Positions 1 to 9,762 of a stretch of 64,000 bases of DNA are shown piece after piece; positions within the stretch are counted from its first letter, which is position 1; every line of letters starts with the position of its first letter. The stretch is from Isoetes taiwanensis (lineage: Eukaryota; Streptophyta; Lycopodiopsida; Isoetales; Isoetaceae), in the NCBI GenBank assembly GCA_021234155.1, contig JAJEKV010000034.1, positions 10,816,697 through 10,880,696 of the forward strand, given 5' to 3'. Under the pieces are notes generated by a model. It was not told the DNA's origin. It saw only the letters and a program-made list of their open reading frames with translations, and did no database searches. The translations under genes were made by a program, and so were the position numbers.

Positions 1-22
1 GCTCCCGTCATTGTCACCTTAA

Positions 23-317
23 CTATGTTCAGAACCACCTAGCTATTTTTCTACCTCTTCTTGTCCCACTTCTAGGGAAGAAATTGTAGCTGGAGAAGCG
101 GCTCGGGTTGCTTTCGCCAATGTTCTATCAGTAAGTAAATTGAGAACTATTTGTGAAAATGAGGAGGCAGTGAAATCCAAAAGAATGGCCTGGAAAGATA
201 GATGCACCAACATGCAGATGAATACTCAATCAGGATCTTTATCAATTATTTGCATTGGACATATTCAGACTCAAGATCATGTGAAATCTATCTCGCTGCT
301 CATGCACAGTAATGCCT
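23..317 (+). other. possible 3' exon remnant, unknown product
   Basis: An open frame without an initiator runs from about 23 to a TAG at 315-317. It reads like real protein around TSREEIVAGEAARVAFANVL and MAWKDRCTNMQM. A GTAAGT at about 130 could be a splice donor after 'ANVLS'. No family is recognised. It could be the tail of a gene that starts before the window, or chance coding potential. Confidence 0.2.
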
Positions 318-1580
318 AGGTTTGGGCACACATAGAGTCAAGTTTCTCATACACTGATTTTCTAGAATCACTAGGACTTGACTTGATTTCAGAACTATTA
401 CTTCCAAAAGGCTTTGTTCAGTTTGGTCCAAAGTACATGTGCTTATTGTTTGCCATCTTTGTATGTGCAATTGATTGATTGTTTGTAGTTGTACATGTAC
501 CTTTTGTTTGCCATCTTTACATGTGTTTGAAACTGAAGATGCAGATTGCACTATTTATTACAGGGAGCACATGTACAATAAGCCAATAAATGTCATCATA
601 TAAATGTATCTTGCCCTGCTCGTTTCTTTAAGTGTAAGGATAAAGTGAAATTTGTTGAAATTTGTAAGCACAACCTCCCTTTAGATGTTTCAAGTTATGC
701 CGGGCTCTGCGATCTTACAGTTCTGCAATTAGCTCTGCTCGATTGAATTCTTGTAGTAGGAGAGAGATTACATTGAGAAATGCATCAACAACAGCCTCCA
801 TTTTTTGGAGGAGATATTGAGAACGATGAAACTATGTTGTCACTTTCAGAAACTGTGAATTTACTTAAGGTGTAATAATGGTTTCAATCCTAGTATAAAA
901 TTTTCATCTCAACTGTGGCAGAATGGTACAATCCACGATGAGAATTTTTGCATATCTTAGCCAAAGAGAAGCACAGCCACTGTTGTAACTTTCTGTTTTA
1001 ACCTACCTACAACGGCGTAACTGCCATGTATTATGTATTATTTCTGCCTAATCAAGGTTCTGCATCAGTGCAATGGCCAAGGAATTGGTACTAATTGAAA
1101 ACGACCACATGTTCTTTTGATTCAAAAGTAATATGTGTGTGTGTTGAGTTTTGCGAGAGAAGGTTGAGGCTCCTTTCTAATAAAAATGACAAAAGGATTT
1201 AACATGGTTCTTTAATTGTAGTTTTTTGGTAAGCTATTTGTGTCATGAGTAAACATTTTTTCCATGTTTCAATTCTCGATTTGATAGTTTTGATATATAT
1301 GTATAAACTCTGAGCTTTGATTGTGATTGGATTGACCAAATTCGACTTTATCACTAAGTTCTGCAGGTTAACGGGTAGCTAGAAGATATCTATCTTAGAG
1401 ATAAAGATTTGATCAAATTGAACACGCCTTTTACAGGCTCCAAAAAGCGCTATATACGGTGTGGGCCTATATATAATTTGGCCCTTTTATAATCATTAAG
1501 ATCAAGCTCGTGTAAATGCCAGTTGACATGCCACTCTGTTCCCTAAAATTCATTCTATTCGATTCAATGGTTTCTAATTC
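318..1580. other. no gene recognised
   Basis: AT-rich intergenic sequence. Neither strand gives a convincing exon or a repeat with clear ends. It could include the 3' flank of the frame at 23-317. Confidence 0.5.
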
Positions 1581-1689
1581 TATTCAATTAAAACGTAAAA
1601 CAAACTCCTTGGTAGCGACGGTTGTCACGATATAGTAATGATAATAAAATAGGTAGAAAAACAAGACAAAAGATATGTCTGCAAGGCAT

Positions 1690-2215
1690 AAGAAGCTTCT
1701 CTCTTCGGATATGTTCTTTGGAGCTGGCCAATTGACTATCACTTGAATCGTTGCTGGATCGATGGAGATTCCCTCTGGTGTCACTACATGCCCGACGTAT
1801 TCCACCTTACTCATTGCAAAATAGCACTTCTAGAGTTTACCATAAAGACGATGCCATCTCAACTTTTCTAATACTCTTCTCAAATGAACCAGATGTTCCT
1901 CCATGGACTTACTATAATTTAGAATGTCATCCAAAAAGAATGATGACAAACTCGTCTAAAAGTTTATAAAGATATCATTCGTCAAACACATTAATATTGT
2001 AAGGGCATTTGATAGACCAAAAGGCGTCATTGTAACTTATAGTGATCATACCGCATTCTAAAACCTGTCTTATGGATGTTTTCCTCCTTGTTGATCTGAT
2101 GACATCCAGATCTTAGATTGATTTTGAAGAATTGCTCCTTGGAGCTGGTCCATTAAGTCGTCTAGCCTTCGCAATGCATACTTGTTCCTTATCGTATGCT
2201 TATTGAGTTGGCATT
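1690..2215 (-). pseudogene. Ty3/gypsy retrotransposon reverse transcriptase relic
   Basis: Read on the minus strand from about 2215 to 1690, the reverse transcriptase core of a Ty3/gypsy element is visible in broken frames. Blocks in order: YALRRLDDLMDQLQGAI; FKINLRSGCHQIN; HKTGFRMRYDHYKLQ (then a stop); FFLDDILNYSKSMEEHL, holding the catalytic LDD; then KVEYVGHVVTPEGISIDP and PAPKNISEERSFL, the thumb/connection that precedes RNase H. At least one frameshift (about 2130) and internal stops make it non-functional. Protease, the rest of RNase H and integrase are not seen, and no LTR is evident. It ends where ordinary AT-rich DNA begins. Confidence 0.85.
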
Positions 2216-2484
2216 ATACTTTCATCTTTGGGTAAAAGCATGAAAGGGTGTCTATAAATGTAGCCCTTTTTGTACATATACATATGTACCGAATGCACAT
2301 TTTTGGACTAAGTGTCATCATGACCCGCTAGTAACTGCCATGATTAATGGCTATCCACCACTCTGAAACCGCACAATTTTCGGATTTTGAAATTCTTTAC
2401 CATTCTTTCTTGGTTTGCCTCTCGTTCACTATCCCGCCCCTGCCTTCTCTGCTTGAATTCCGATCACGAATTCTTCATCTAGCT

Positions 2485-2949
2485 ATGGCCCCAAAACGCG
2501 CCCAGATCAGTGCTTGCTCATCACCACAGCCCAAGCAAGAAGCCAGTGCTTCTGGCAGTGGAATCTTACCTCCAAGGAGTTTACGTTTGGGTTCTGATGT
2601 GATCCAAGCCAAAGACCTCCATGATAAACATGCAGAGGCCCACATACCCAACCTAGAGATGGTTATGAACGAGGTATGGGGTGAAGCTCCAAAAAATAGA
2701 CGAGGATTCAAGGAAGGGAGAATCCAGAACGCATGGAAAGATGATTTTTTTAAATATTATGAATTGGTTTATGGCAAGAAACAGGTTACAAACCATTATA
2801 TTTCTACCTATTTTGCCAGAGCATTTGCTCTTCACTTGAAGGGACGGCTTGTTGATTGGATGGACGTGGCTAGGACCGCCAAAGATCTTGCCAAAACTTC
2901 AGAAATTACACACACTGACCCCAATTTTTGGTCCACAGTTGTTTTTTAG
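2485..2949 (+). CDS. unrecognised ORF, basic/Ser-rich N-terminus
   Basis: The open frame starts at an ATG at 2347, but the Met at 2485 (MAPKRAQISACSSPQPKQE) looks the more natural start, giving 154 residues. The first 40 residues are Ser/Pro/Lys rich and probably disordered. The rest looks folded (WGEAPKNRRGFKEGRIQNAW, DDFFKYYELVYGKKQVTNHY, KGRLVDWMDVARTAKDLAKT). The last residues (WSTVVF, stop at 2947) run into T-rich low-complexity DNA, so the true exon may end near 2930. I do not recognise a family. It could be a first exon of a transposon gene, and it sits between a gypsy relic and repeats. No splice phase lets me join it directly to the exon at 14065. Confidence 0.35.
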   Translation: MAPKRAQISACSSPQPKQEASASGSGILPPRSLRLGSDVIQAKDLHDKHAEAHIPNLEMVMNEVWGEAPKNRRGFKEGRIQNAWKDDFFKYYELVYGKKQVTNHYISTYFARAFALHLKGRLVDWMDVARTAKDLAKTSEITHTDPNFWSTVVF

Positions 2950-3670
2950 TTGTACGGAAGTGTTGTTTTATGCCAAAAACAACACCAAAATGGCCCCAAA
3001 AGTCCACGTGGCCCGTTTATCCGGATTTGCACAAAGAGACAGTGGTTTTTTGGAAGAAATTTTCCACGGTGGTCTTTTGGGAGAAAAATCCACGCGTAGA
3101 AAAAAATTTTTGTGAATTTTTGTCAATGTGTAGTTTTTTCTTGACTATTGTTTTTTGGAAGAGGCACGCGTTGTTTTATTCTAAATAACACATGTAGGGT
3201 TGAATATTAGTACACGTGGAAAATCGATTTTTTTTTTCCATATTCAATGTGTGTTGATTTTTTTTTTTTTTCGACTTGTAGTTTTTTAAGTTGACATTGT
3301 TTTCCCAGAAAATGATACATATTTTAAAATAATTGTTGTTTTCAAATGTTTTCTATTTTTCTATGTGTTGATATTTTTGCTCCATATATAGTTTTTAAAA
3401 GGCGCTATTGTTTTTAATGCTATTAGCGATTGTTTTCTTAAAATAAGCACATGGAGAAATCATTATTATCACACATAGAAAAATTGAGGTGTTGTTTCTA
3501 TTATGTTGCTTCACCAATGAAATTTTAACACGTGGCATATTTTTTTTAATGAAAAAGCATGATTTTAACTAATGAAATACTGACACGTGAGACACAAGTT
3601 AGAAAAATTAGTATACAACAATTTTTAAATTCAATATATTATGAATTGTTTATTGATTTTGTTTATTTTA
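2950..3670. repeat. T-rich low-complexity intergenic DNA
   Basis: Strongly T/G-biased sequence with recurring short phrases such as TTGTTTT, TTTTTTGGAAGA and CACGTGG. It begins at the 3' end of the preceding ORF. The phrase TTTTTGGTCCA at its left edge recurs, with similar flanks, near 40810. No gene is seen. Confidence 0.4.
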
Positions 3671-3674
3671 AAAT

Positions 3675-3765
3675 AACAAAGCCTTTTGGGAATCGAACCC
3701 AAACAAACCCATAAGGCAATAGATTCTAATCTCTAAGATTGTACACTAATTGATCAGGTAATGGA
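3675..3765 (-). repeat. tRNA-derived SINE-like fragment
   Basis: On the minus strand a good Pol III B box, GGGTTCGATTCCC, lies at about 3690. It is preceded by about 55 nt that can be read as a degenerate tRNA-like body. No cloverleaf with an intact A box and acceptor stem can be drawn, so this is not called a tRNA gene. It is most likely the head of a decayed SINE. Confidence 0.4.
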
Positions 3766-5170
3766 GAAGAGATGAGGCTTGTTATTATCTTTTGGATCGT
3801 TAATTAAATTATTGGTTCGGGAGAAAAATCCAGAACATAAATCAATATAACCTTGACAATGAATGCACTTTGAAACATTAAAATTATACAAAAGATTCTT
3901 ATTGCACTGCCTTACTAAACCCATCCTAATCCTAATCGTTAGACCAAATACTAATTGCTTTTTTCCACGAAAATAAAAGAAAACTAACCATTGAATTCGA
4001 CCGTTCAATTCAACCATCGATTAGAGGCCAATGCCAAATTCTCGGCCATAGATGTGGCTATCACAGTAAGAACTCATAAAGAACAATAGGTAGTGAAGAA
4101 GGTGGAAGGGCATTTTGTGAACGCAATTACCTCAGAGTTCTGCTCAAGTATCAGAGCAGCACTGCTTTCTATTAAAAGCAAGCAAAACTGCTTTCCATTT
4201 GAGCAAATATCTGTAACCCATGGTTGCTTGAATCAGAAGGGAAGGTAGGCGATGGAGTATTCTCAAATAGCCGATTCATGACATCCGTATCTTTCATACA
4301 TGATATACTCTTTCATATCCAGGTATACATGCGATCAGAAATCGTTGCCCTTTGCCAAGCCAACAAAGCAATGAAGTAGCAGAAGCCAAATAACTTGATT
4401 CAACATCCCTGATTCATACCCATGATTCAAACGAAGCCTCTAGCAAAATCAGCCAGATTTCGTCATATCCATAAGCGCAGATCCAACACGTGTGCCCATC
4501 CATTACTTCAGCTCAGATCGATTGAAAGGCTCATAACCAATCTTGTTCCAGTTCTTCTGCGCCGTAAATTCAAATCTAAAAAGCTCGATTCACAAAATAG
4601 CAGAACCCAATAGAAATCTGGAAAGTCCAATCCACAAAAACAGCAGAAAACCCAACTGAGAAGCCCGACTTAGCAGAACCCAATTGAAATCTGAAAAACA
4701 GAAAAAAAATAGTAGATCAGAAAAAGACAGGGCAAATAGACTCGATATGAAAAATAGCAGAACCCAGCAATATTAAACATTTCTCCATCCCTTCTTAGCT
4801 CAATCCAGAAATTAGAATAGCAGAAGAGATCTGAGCGGAAGAGGATTACAAGAGCCGACAGAGATCACTTGGGTGAAGTCCTTCTGCTTGAATCAAACCC
4901 TCGCCGTCGCCATAGGTGGAGGAGCAAGATGAAGTGGGGAAGAGCAACATGAAGCGGCCATCGCCATTCCTACCTATCGCCATAGCTGGGCACGAGGCAA
5001 AGCGGGAAAAACAAACACAAACTGGCCCCTAAACAAACACAAACTGGCCCGACCAATAAGATGAGAGGGGCTGGATCGAAATCTAGGCCATTCATCTCGG
5101 CCTATCCCAACCTTTAGATGGGATCCATATTTCAAAAGTCTTTTATTTCTTTATAATTTTTAAAGTTCCC
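3766..5170. other. no gene recognised
   Basis: Intergenic DNA. A phrase containing CAGAACCCAAT(A/T)GAAATCTG recurs at 4600-4700 as a degenerate tandem repeat. On the minus strand at 4870-4990 there is a GC-richer patch that looks like the start of a plant transcript, but no reading frame can be followed. Confidence 0.4.
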
Positions 5171-5177
5171 CCTTGTT

Positions 5178-5320
5178 CGGTTTAATGGCTAGTCCATTGG
5201 GTTAGCAATGAAGAGATCTTGTGTTCAAGTCTCTGGGGGTCCGTCATATGTCCTCATGGATGCTGCCAATGTGGCATGACGTAAAAATACTATCTATCTA
5301 TCTATCTTATACTTCCTCGG
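5178..5320 (+). repeat. tRNA-derived SINE-like element
   Basis: A tRNA-like head is visible: A-box-like TGGCTAGTCCATTGGGT at about 5186, then B-box-like GTGTTCAAGTCTC about 30 nt on. A tRNA-unrelated tail follows and ends in a short (TATC)n run at 5290-5310. Spacing and degeneracy fit a SINE rather than a functional tRNA. Confidence 0.45.
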
Positions 5321-5734
5321 TCAATGGTTTTTGACCCCTTCCTAATTGCTAACCCCATCCTAAATAACATTTGTAAAAAAACAAAAAATACAAAAATTCA
5401 AGCCATCAATCTCCTAACCATTGAGATCTTGGAATAATCTAAGTCGTACAAGTGGCAAGCATGGATGATTCAGAAATAAGAACTCAGATTCTACAAAACA
5501 AGACACTTGCTTCCATCTACAAACATGCTGAAAATTCAAAGATACAATACTGAATCGGTGATTCGTCTTCGCCATAACTTGCCAGTGCGAAAGTTTTAAA
5601 TTCAAGCTTTGTGCATAGTACTACATATAAGTTGCAAAAATGTAAGCTGATATTACAGATTTATGCTAACTTTTGCTCTAGGTAATCTGTAAGGGGAAGC
5701 CTGGACTACACTCTATTTTGTTGCTTTGAGCAAT

Positions 5735-6023
5735 TGCTGACTGAACCAGGAATAATGTTCCTTCAACCAAAGTTCCAAGGACAATTTCCATCCTGGCTCC
5801 CAACTCAATGAGTTCGACTTTGCTAAAGGACCATGCAACCATTGATCCAGGTTTCCATTGTTTACATACTCATAAACCAGCATTCTGCACTATGAAAATG
5901 GATCTGTCAATATGAATTCACTCTAGGTATAAAATTCTATTGAGAAAATGGAAGTGGAAAGCAAAATAACCTGTGAGCCCCTTTAGCACAGTATCCAAGC
6001 AAGCGCACCAGATTTTTATGTCT
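5735..6023 (-). pseudogene. receptor-like Ser/Thr kinase, fragment of kinase domain
   Basis: Two exon pieces of a plant receptor-like kinase are read on the minus strand. Exon piece 1 (6023-5971) encodes RHKNLVRLLGYCAKGAHR, the start of the N-lobe beta4 region. A GT-AG intron (5970-5885) follows, in phase 2. Exon piece 2 (5884 to about 5735) encodes [18 protein letters not shown], the hinge and alpha-D region, then degenerates ([14 protein letters not shown] in place of the expected LTWE..MKI..G). The ATP-binding N-lobe and the HRD/DFG catalytic part are both missing. The upstream side stops within a few bases of the 19-bp minisatellite, as if the array had been inserted or expanded inside the gene. 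Not functional. Confidence 0.8.
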
Positions 6024-6029
6024 GTTGGA

Positions 6030-7035
6030 GCTGTTGGAGTCTAGGTGTTGAAGCCTAGGTGGCGTGTTTAAGCCATCTTAGTATGTTTGAGCCATTGGCA
6101 TGTTAGAGCCTAGATCGCATGTTGGAGCCCGCGTGGCATGTTTGAGACAACTTAGCATGTTTGAGCCTACGTGGCATGTTGGAGCCTAGGTGGCATGTTT
6201 GAGCCACCTTGGCACGTTTGAGCCTAGGTGGCATGTTGGAGCTTGCGTGGCATGTTGGATCCACCTTGGCATGTCGGAGCTTAGGTGGCGTTTTGGAGCC
6301 CACGTGGCATGTTTGAGCCTAGGTGGCATGATGGAGCCTAGGTGGCGTGTTTGAGCCATCTTGGCATGTTCGAGCCACCTTGGCATGTTTGAGCCACCTT
6401 GGCATGTTAGAGCCTAGGTGGCATGTTTGAGCCTAGGTGGCATGTTGGAACCCGCGTGGCATGTTTGAGCCACCTTGGCATCTTTGAGCCTAGGTGGCAT
6501 GTTTGAGCATGTGGCATGTTGGAGCCCGCGTGGCATGTTTGAGCCACCTTGGCATGTTGGAGCCTAGGTGGCATGTTGGAGCCCACGTGGCATATTTGAG
6601 CCTCGGTGGCATGATGGAGCCTAGGTGGCGTGTTTGAGCCATCTTGGCATGTTTGAGCCACCGTGGCATGTTGGAAGCCGCGTGGCATGTTTGAGCCACC
6701 TTGGCATCTTTGAGTCTAGGTGGCATGTTTGAGCCTAGGTGGCATGTTGGAGCCCGCGTTGCATGTTTGAACCACCTTGGCATGTTGGAGCCTAGGTGGC
6801 ATGTTGGAACCCACGTGGCATATTTGAGCCCACGTAGCATGTTTGAGCCACCTTGGAATGTTTAAGGCTAGGTGGCATATTGGAGACTATGTGGCATGTT
6901 GGAGATTAGGTGGCATATGTGAGCCTAGGTGGCATGTTTGAGCCACCTTGGCATGTTTGAGCCTAGGTGGCATGTTGGAGCCGCTGGCATGTTTGAGCCA
7001 CCTTGGCATGTTAGGTGGCATGTTGAAGCCCATGT
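6030..7035. repeat. 19-bp minisatellite array, left block
   Basis: About 1 kb of tandem units of 19 bp. Two main variants alternate: GGCATGTTGGAGCCTAGGT and GGCATGTTTGAGCCACCTT, giving a 38-bp higher-order unit. The common variable positions are TG/TT after GGCATGT and CCTAGG/CCACCT/CCCGCG at the end. Three units make 57 nt, or 19 codons, and the minus strand has almost no stops, so many spurious frames appear (peptide period ..PPRLKHAKVAQTCHLGSN..). Those frames are not genes. Confidence 0.95.
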
Positions 7036-8398
7036 GGCACTCCAAGTGGTGACATGGCATGCCAAGAAAGCAAGGCCAAGTTTTGACTAGGCCAAAAATG
7101 AAAAGATGTCCATCTCTGGTCTTTTCATTGGGTGATGTTGGCAAATTTTGGATGACATGGCTAGATGGTGGTGACATGGACATGATGACTAGGACTTTAT
7201 GCAAGAAATATGATAACCTTTGAAATTTTTGGTAGAAGAGTTTGGCAAGGAATAAAATAGAGGGATCTGAAGAACTTAAAGCGCTGACACACTTCCCCAA
7301 CTCAAACCAGGCCAGGACTTTGCGCAGCTTTCTCACCAGAGGGAAGAGGCCAGACCCCAGGAGATGGACCTCAGAAAGGTTGTCGAGGCAGCCTTTCCTA
7401 TCAGCGCTCCTCTGGGAGGGCAAATGCCAATCCCCCCCCCCTCCGGGAGCTCAATTTTCAATTTTCCTATCCGACCGTTGAATCCGTCATTCAAGTAACC
7501 TGCTTTGAGCAGGCTCAAAAAAATCCAAGATCCGTCCGGGAGAACTTATCACACCACGAAGCGTTCTGCGGGTTGACCGCATAGAAAACCAAGTGTTTTG
7601 TCGTTCGGGCAGTACAAAGGCTCTGGAATGGAGATTCGACTTCGCCATGTCGTCCGGAATGGCGAAATTACCCCAGGAACCAAGTTACATGGTCATTTTT
7701 GGCAACGAAAGAAACACGAACCCTCTACATAGCGGTATTCCGCAGCCACCTCCTAGGCCAATTGACTACAAACGTGTTGGACATGAGCTACTTTGGTGCT
7801 TCTTGGAGAAGGGGTGGTCTTCTGCCCACGAAACTTGCTCTCTGGAGTAAAGTCGACATTTTGAGTCCATTGGCAGAGTCAATTCACAGTTCCGGAGTGG
7901 GAAAGTTGCCCGTCCGTGGCCAGAGTTCTTTGGGAGAGGACCTTTGGGGCGAACTGCCTCCGACAGGTTTTAAAGGTCCATCTTATGGCGTCAACACCCT
8001 CCCTCTACGTGATGACATTGTGCAAGCTTTTGGTCGAATCTGACTAGGATATAGCCGCCGAAACGTAAACCCTGTGTGTTGCTAGGTTATTGAAGGGTTT
8101 ACGTTATGGGGGTCGAGTTTTAGTCGGTTGCACTTGGGTCATGGTTGAGAAGCTGCAATTGAGAAAATGAAGCAATAGGAACTGATGGAATGGGGTTTGG
8201 AGTTATCCTCCTCCCAGTGTGGCAATTAGAAGTCAAGAGCGCCTTTTGCAGTAGCAAAATTGTTTGGGATCATTTGGGATGGCCAATAGATCCAAACTCT
8301 GTTATTTCAGTTGCCATGGCTCCGCATGTGTGTTTAGCAAAGGCGCACCTAGCTATCCAAGAAAACGACCACGTTTTGGCCTCCGAAATGTAAACCCT
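7036..8398 (+). repeat. left arm of a 2.7-kb giant inverted repeat
   Basis: This arm is the inverted counterpart of 8419-9762, so the whole 7036-9762 segment is one near-perfect palindrome with a 20-nt spacer. The outer end reads CCAAGTGGTGACATGGCATG at 7042. Inside are open frames of unknown origin, such as 7593-7850 (GSTKALEWRFDFAMSSGMAK) and 7699-8043, which have mirror twins in the right arm. I could not assign them to any family. A 38-bp hairpin motif (GTAAACCCT...AGGGTTTAC) occurs at 8066 and again at the palindrome centre. Confidence 0.9.
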
Positions 8399-8427
8399 GT
8401 GTGTTGCTAGGTTATTGTAGGGTTTAC
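8390..8427. repeat. centre of giant palindrome: 9-bp stem, 20-nt loop
   Basis: GTAAACCCT (8390-8398) pairs with AGGGTTTAC (8419-8427) around a 20-nt loop. The same 38-bp motif occurs at about 8066-8104 in the left arm and, mirrored, at about 8720-8757 in the right arm. Confidence 0.9.
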
Positions 8428-9762
8428 GTTTTGGAGGCTAAAATGTGATCGTTTTCTCGGATAGCTAGGTGCACCTTTGCTAAACATACATGCGGAGCCA
8501 TGGCAACTGAAATAACAGAGTTTGGATCTATTGGCCATCCCGAATGATCCCAAACAATTTTGCTACTGCAAAAGGTGCTCTTGACTTCTAATTGCCACAC
8601 TGGGAGGAAGATAAATTCAAATCCCATTCCCTCAGTTCCTATTGCTTCATATTTTCAACTGCAGCTTCTTGAGCATGTCCCAAGTGCAACCGACTAAAAC
8701 TCGACCTCCATAACGCAAACCTTTCAATAAACTAGCAACACACAGGGTTTACATTTTGGAGGTCATATCCTAGTCAGATTCGACCAGGATCTTGCGCAAT
8801 GTCATCACCTAGAGGGAGGGTGTTGATGCCAGAAGACGGACCCTGAAAACCTTCCAGAAGCAGTTCGCCCCAAAGGTCCTCTCCCGAAGGCCCCTGGCCA
8901 TGGACGGGCAACTCTCCCACTCCAAAACTGTGAACTGACTCTGGCAATGGACTCAAAATGTCAACTTTACCCTGGGGACCAAGTTTCGTGGGCAGAAGAC
9001 CACCCCTTCTCCAAGAAGCACCAAAGTAGCTCATGTCCAACACGTTCGTAGTCAATTGGCCTAGGAGGTGGCTGCGGAATACCGCTATGTAGAGGTTTTG
9101 AGTTTCTTTCGTTGCCAAAAATGACCATGTAACTTGGTCCCTGGGGTAATTTCGCCATTCCAGACGACATGGCGAAGTCGAATCTCCATTCCAGAGCCTT
9201 TGTACTGCCCGAACGACAAAACACTTTGGTTTTCTATGCGGTCAACCCGCAGAACGCTTCATGGTTTGATAAGTTCTCATGGACAGATCTTGGATTCTTT
9301 TGAGCCTGCTCGAAGCAGGTTACTTGAATGACGGATTCAACGGTCGGATAGGAAAATTGAGCTCCTGGGATTGGCATTTGCCCTCGAGGAGGAGGCCGAT
9401 AGGAAAGGTCCTCGCCAACCTTTTCGAGGTCCATCTCCCGGGTCCGCATCTCCCCTCCTGGTGAGAAAGTCAAGAAAGTCCCCGGCCCGGTTCGATTTGG
9501 GGAAGGGTGTCAGCGCTTTAAGTTCTCCAAGATCCCTCTATTCTATCCCTTGCCAAACTCCTCTACGAAAATTTCAAAGGTTATCATATTTCTTGCATAA
9601 AGTCCTAGTCATCATATCCATGTCATCATCATCTAGCCATGTCACCTAAAATTTGCCAACATCACCCAATGAAAAGACCAAAGATAGACATCTTTTCATT
9701 TTTGGCCTAGTCAAAACTTGACCTTGCTTACTTGGCATGCCATGTCACCACTTGGGGTGCCT
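8419..9762 (-). repeat. right arm of a 2.7-kb giant inverted repeat
   Basis: Reverse complement of the left arm with scattered substitutions and small indels; identity looks well above 90% in the coding-like stretches. The mirror ORF to 7593-7850 lies at 8967-9224 on the minus strand and differs at only a few residues. The outer end, CTTGGCATGCCATGTCACCA (9731), faces the minisatellite, which has the same orientation on both sides of the palindrome. Confidence 0.9.

Noticed and set aside
3675-3765. Functional tRNA gene on the minus strand
   Set aside because: A good B box is present but no A box or acceptor stem pairing could be drawn; a SINE remnant is more likely.
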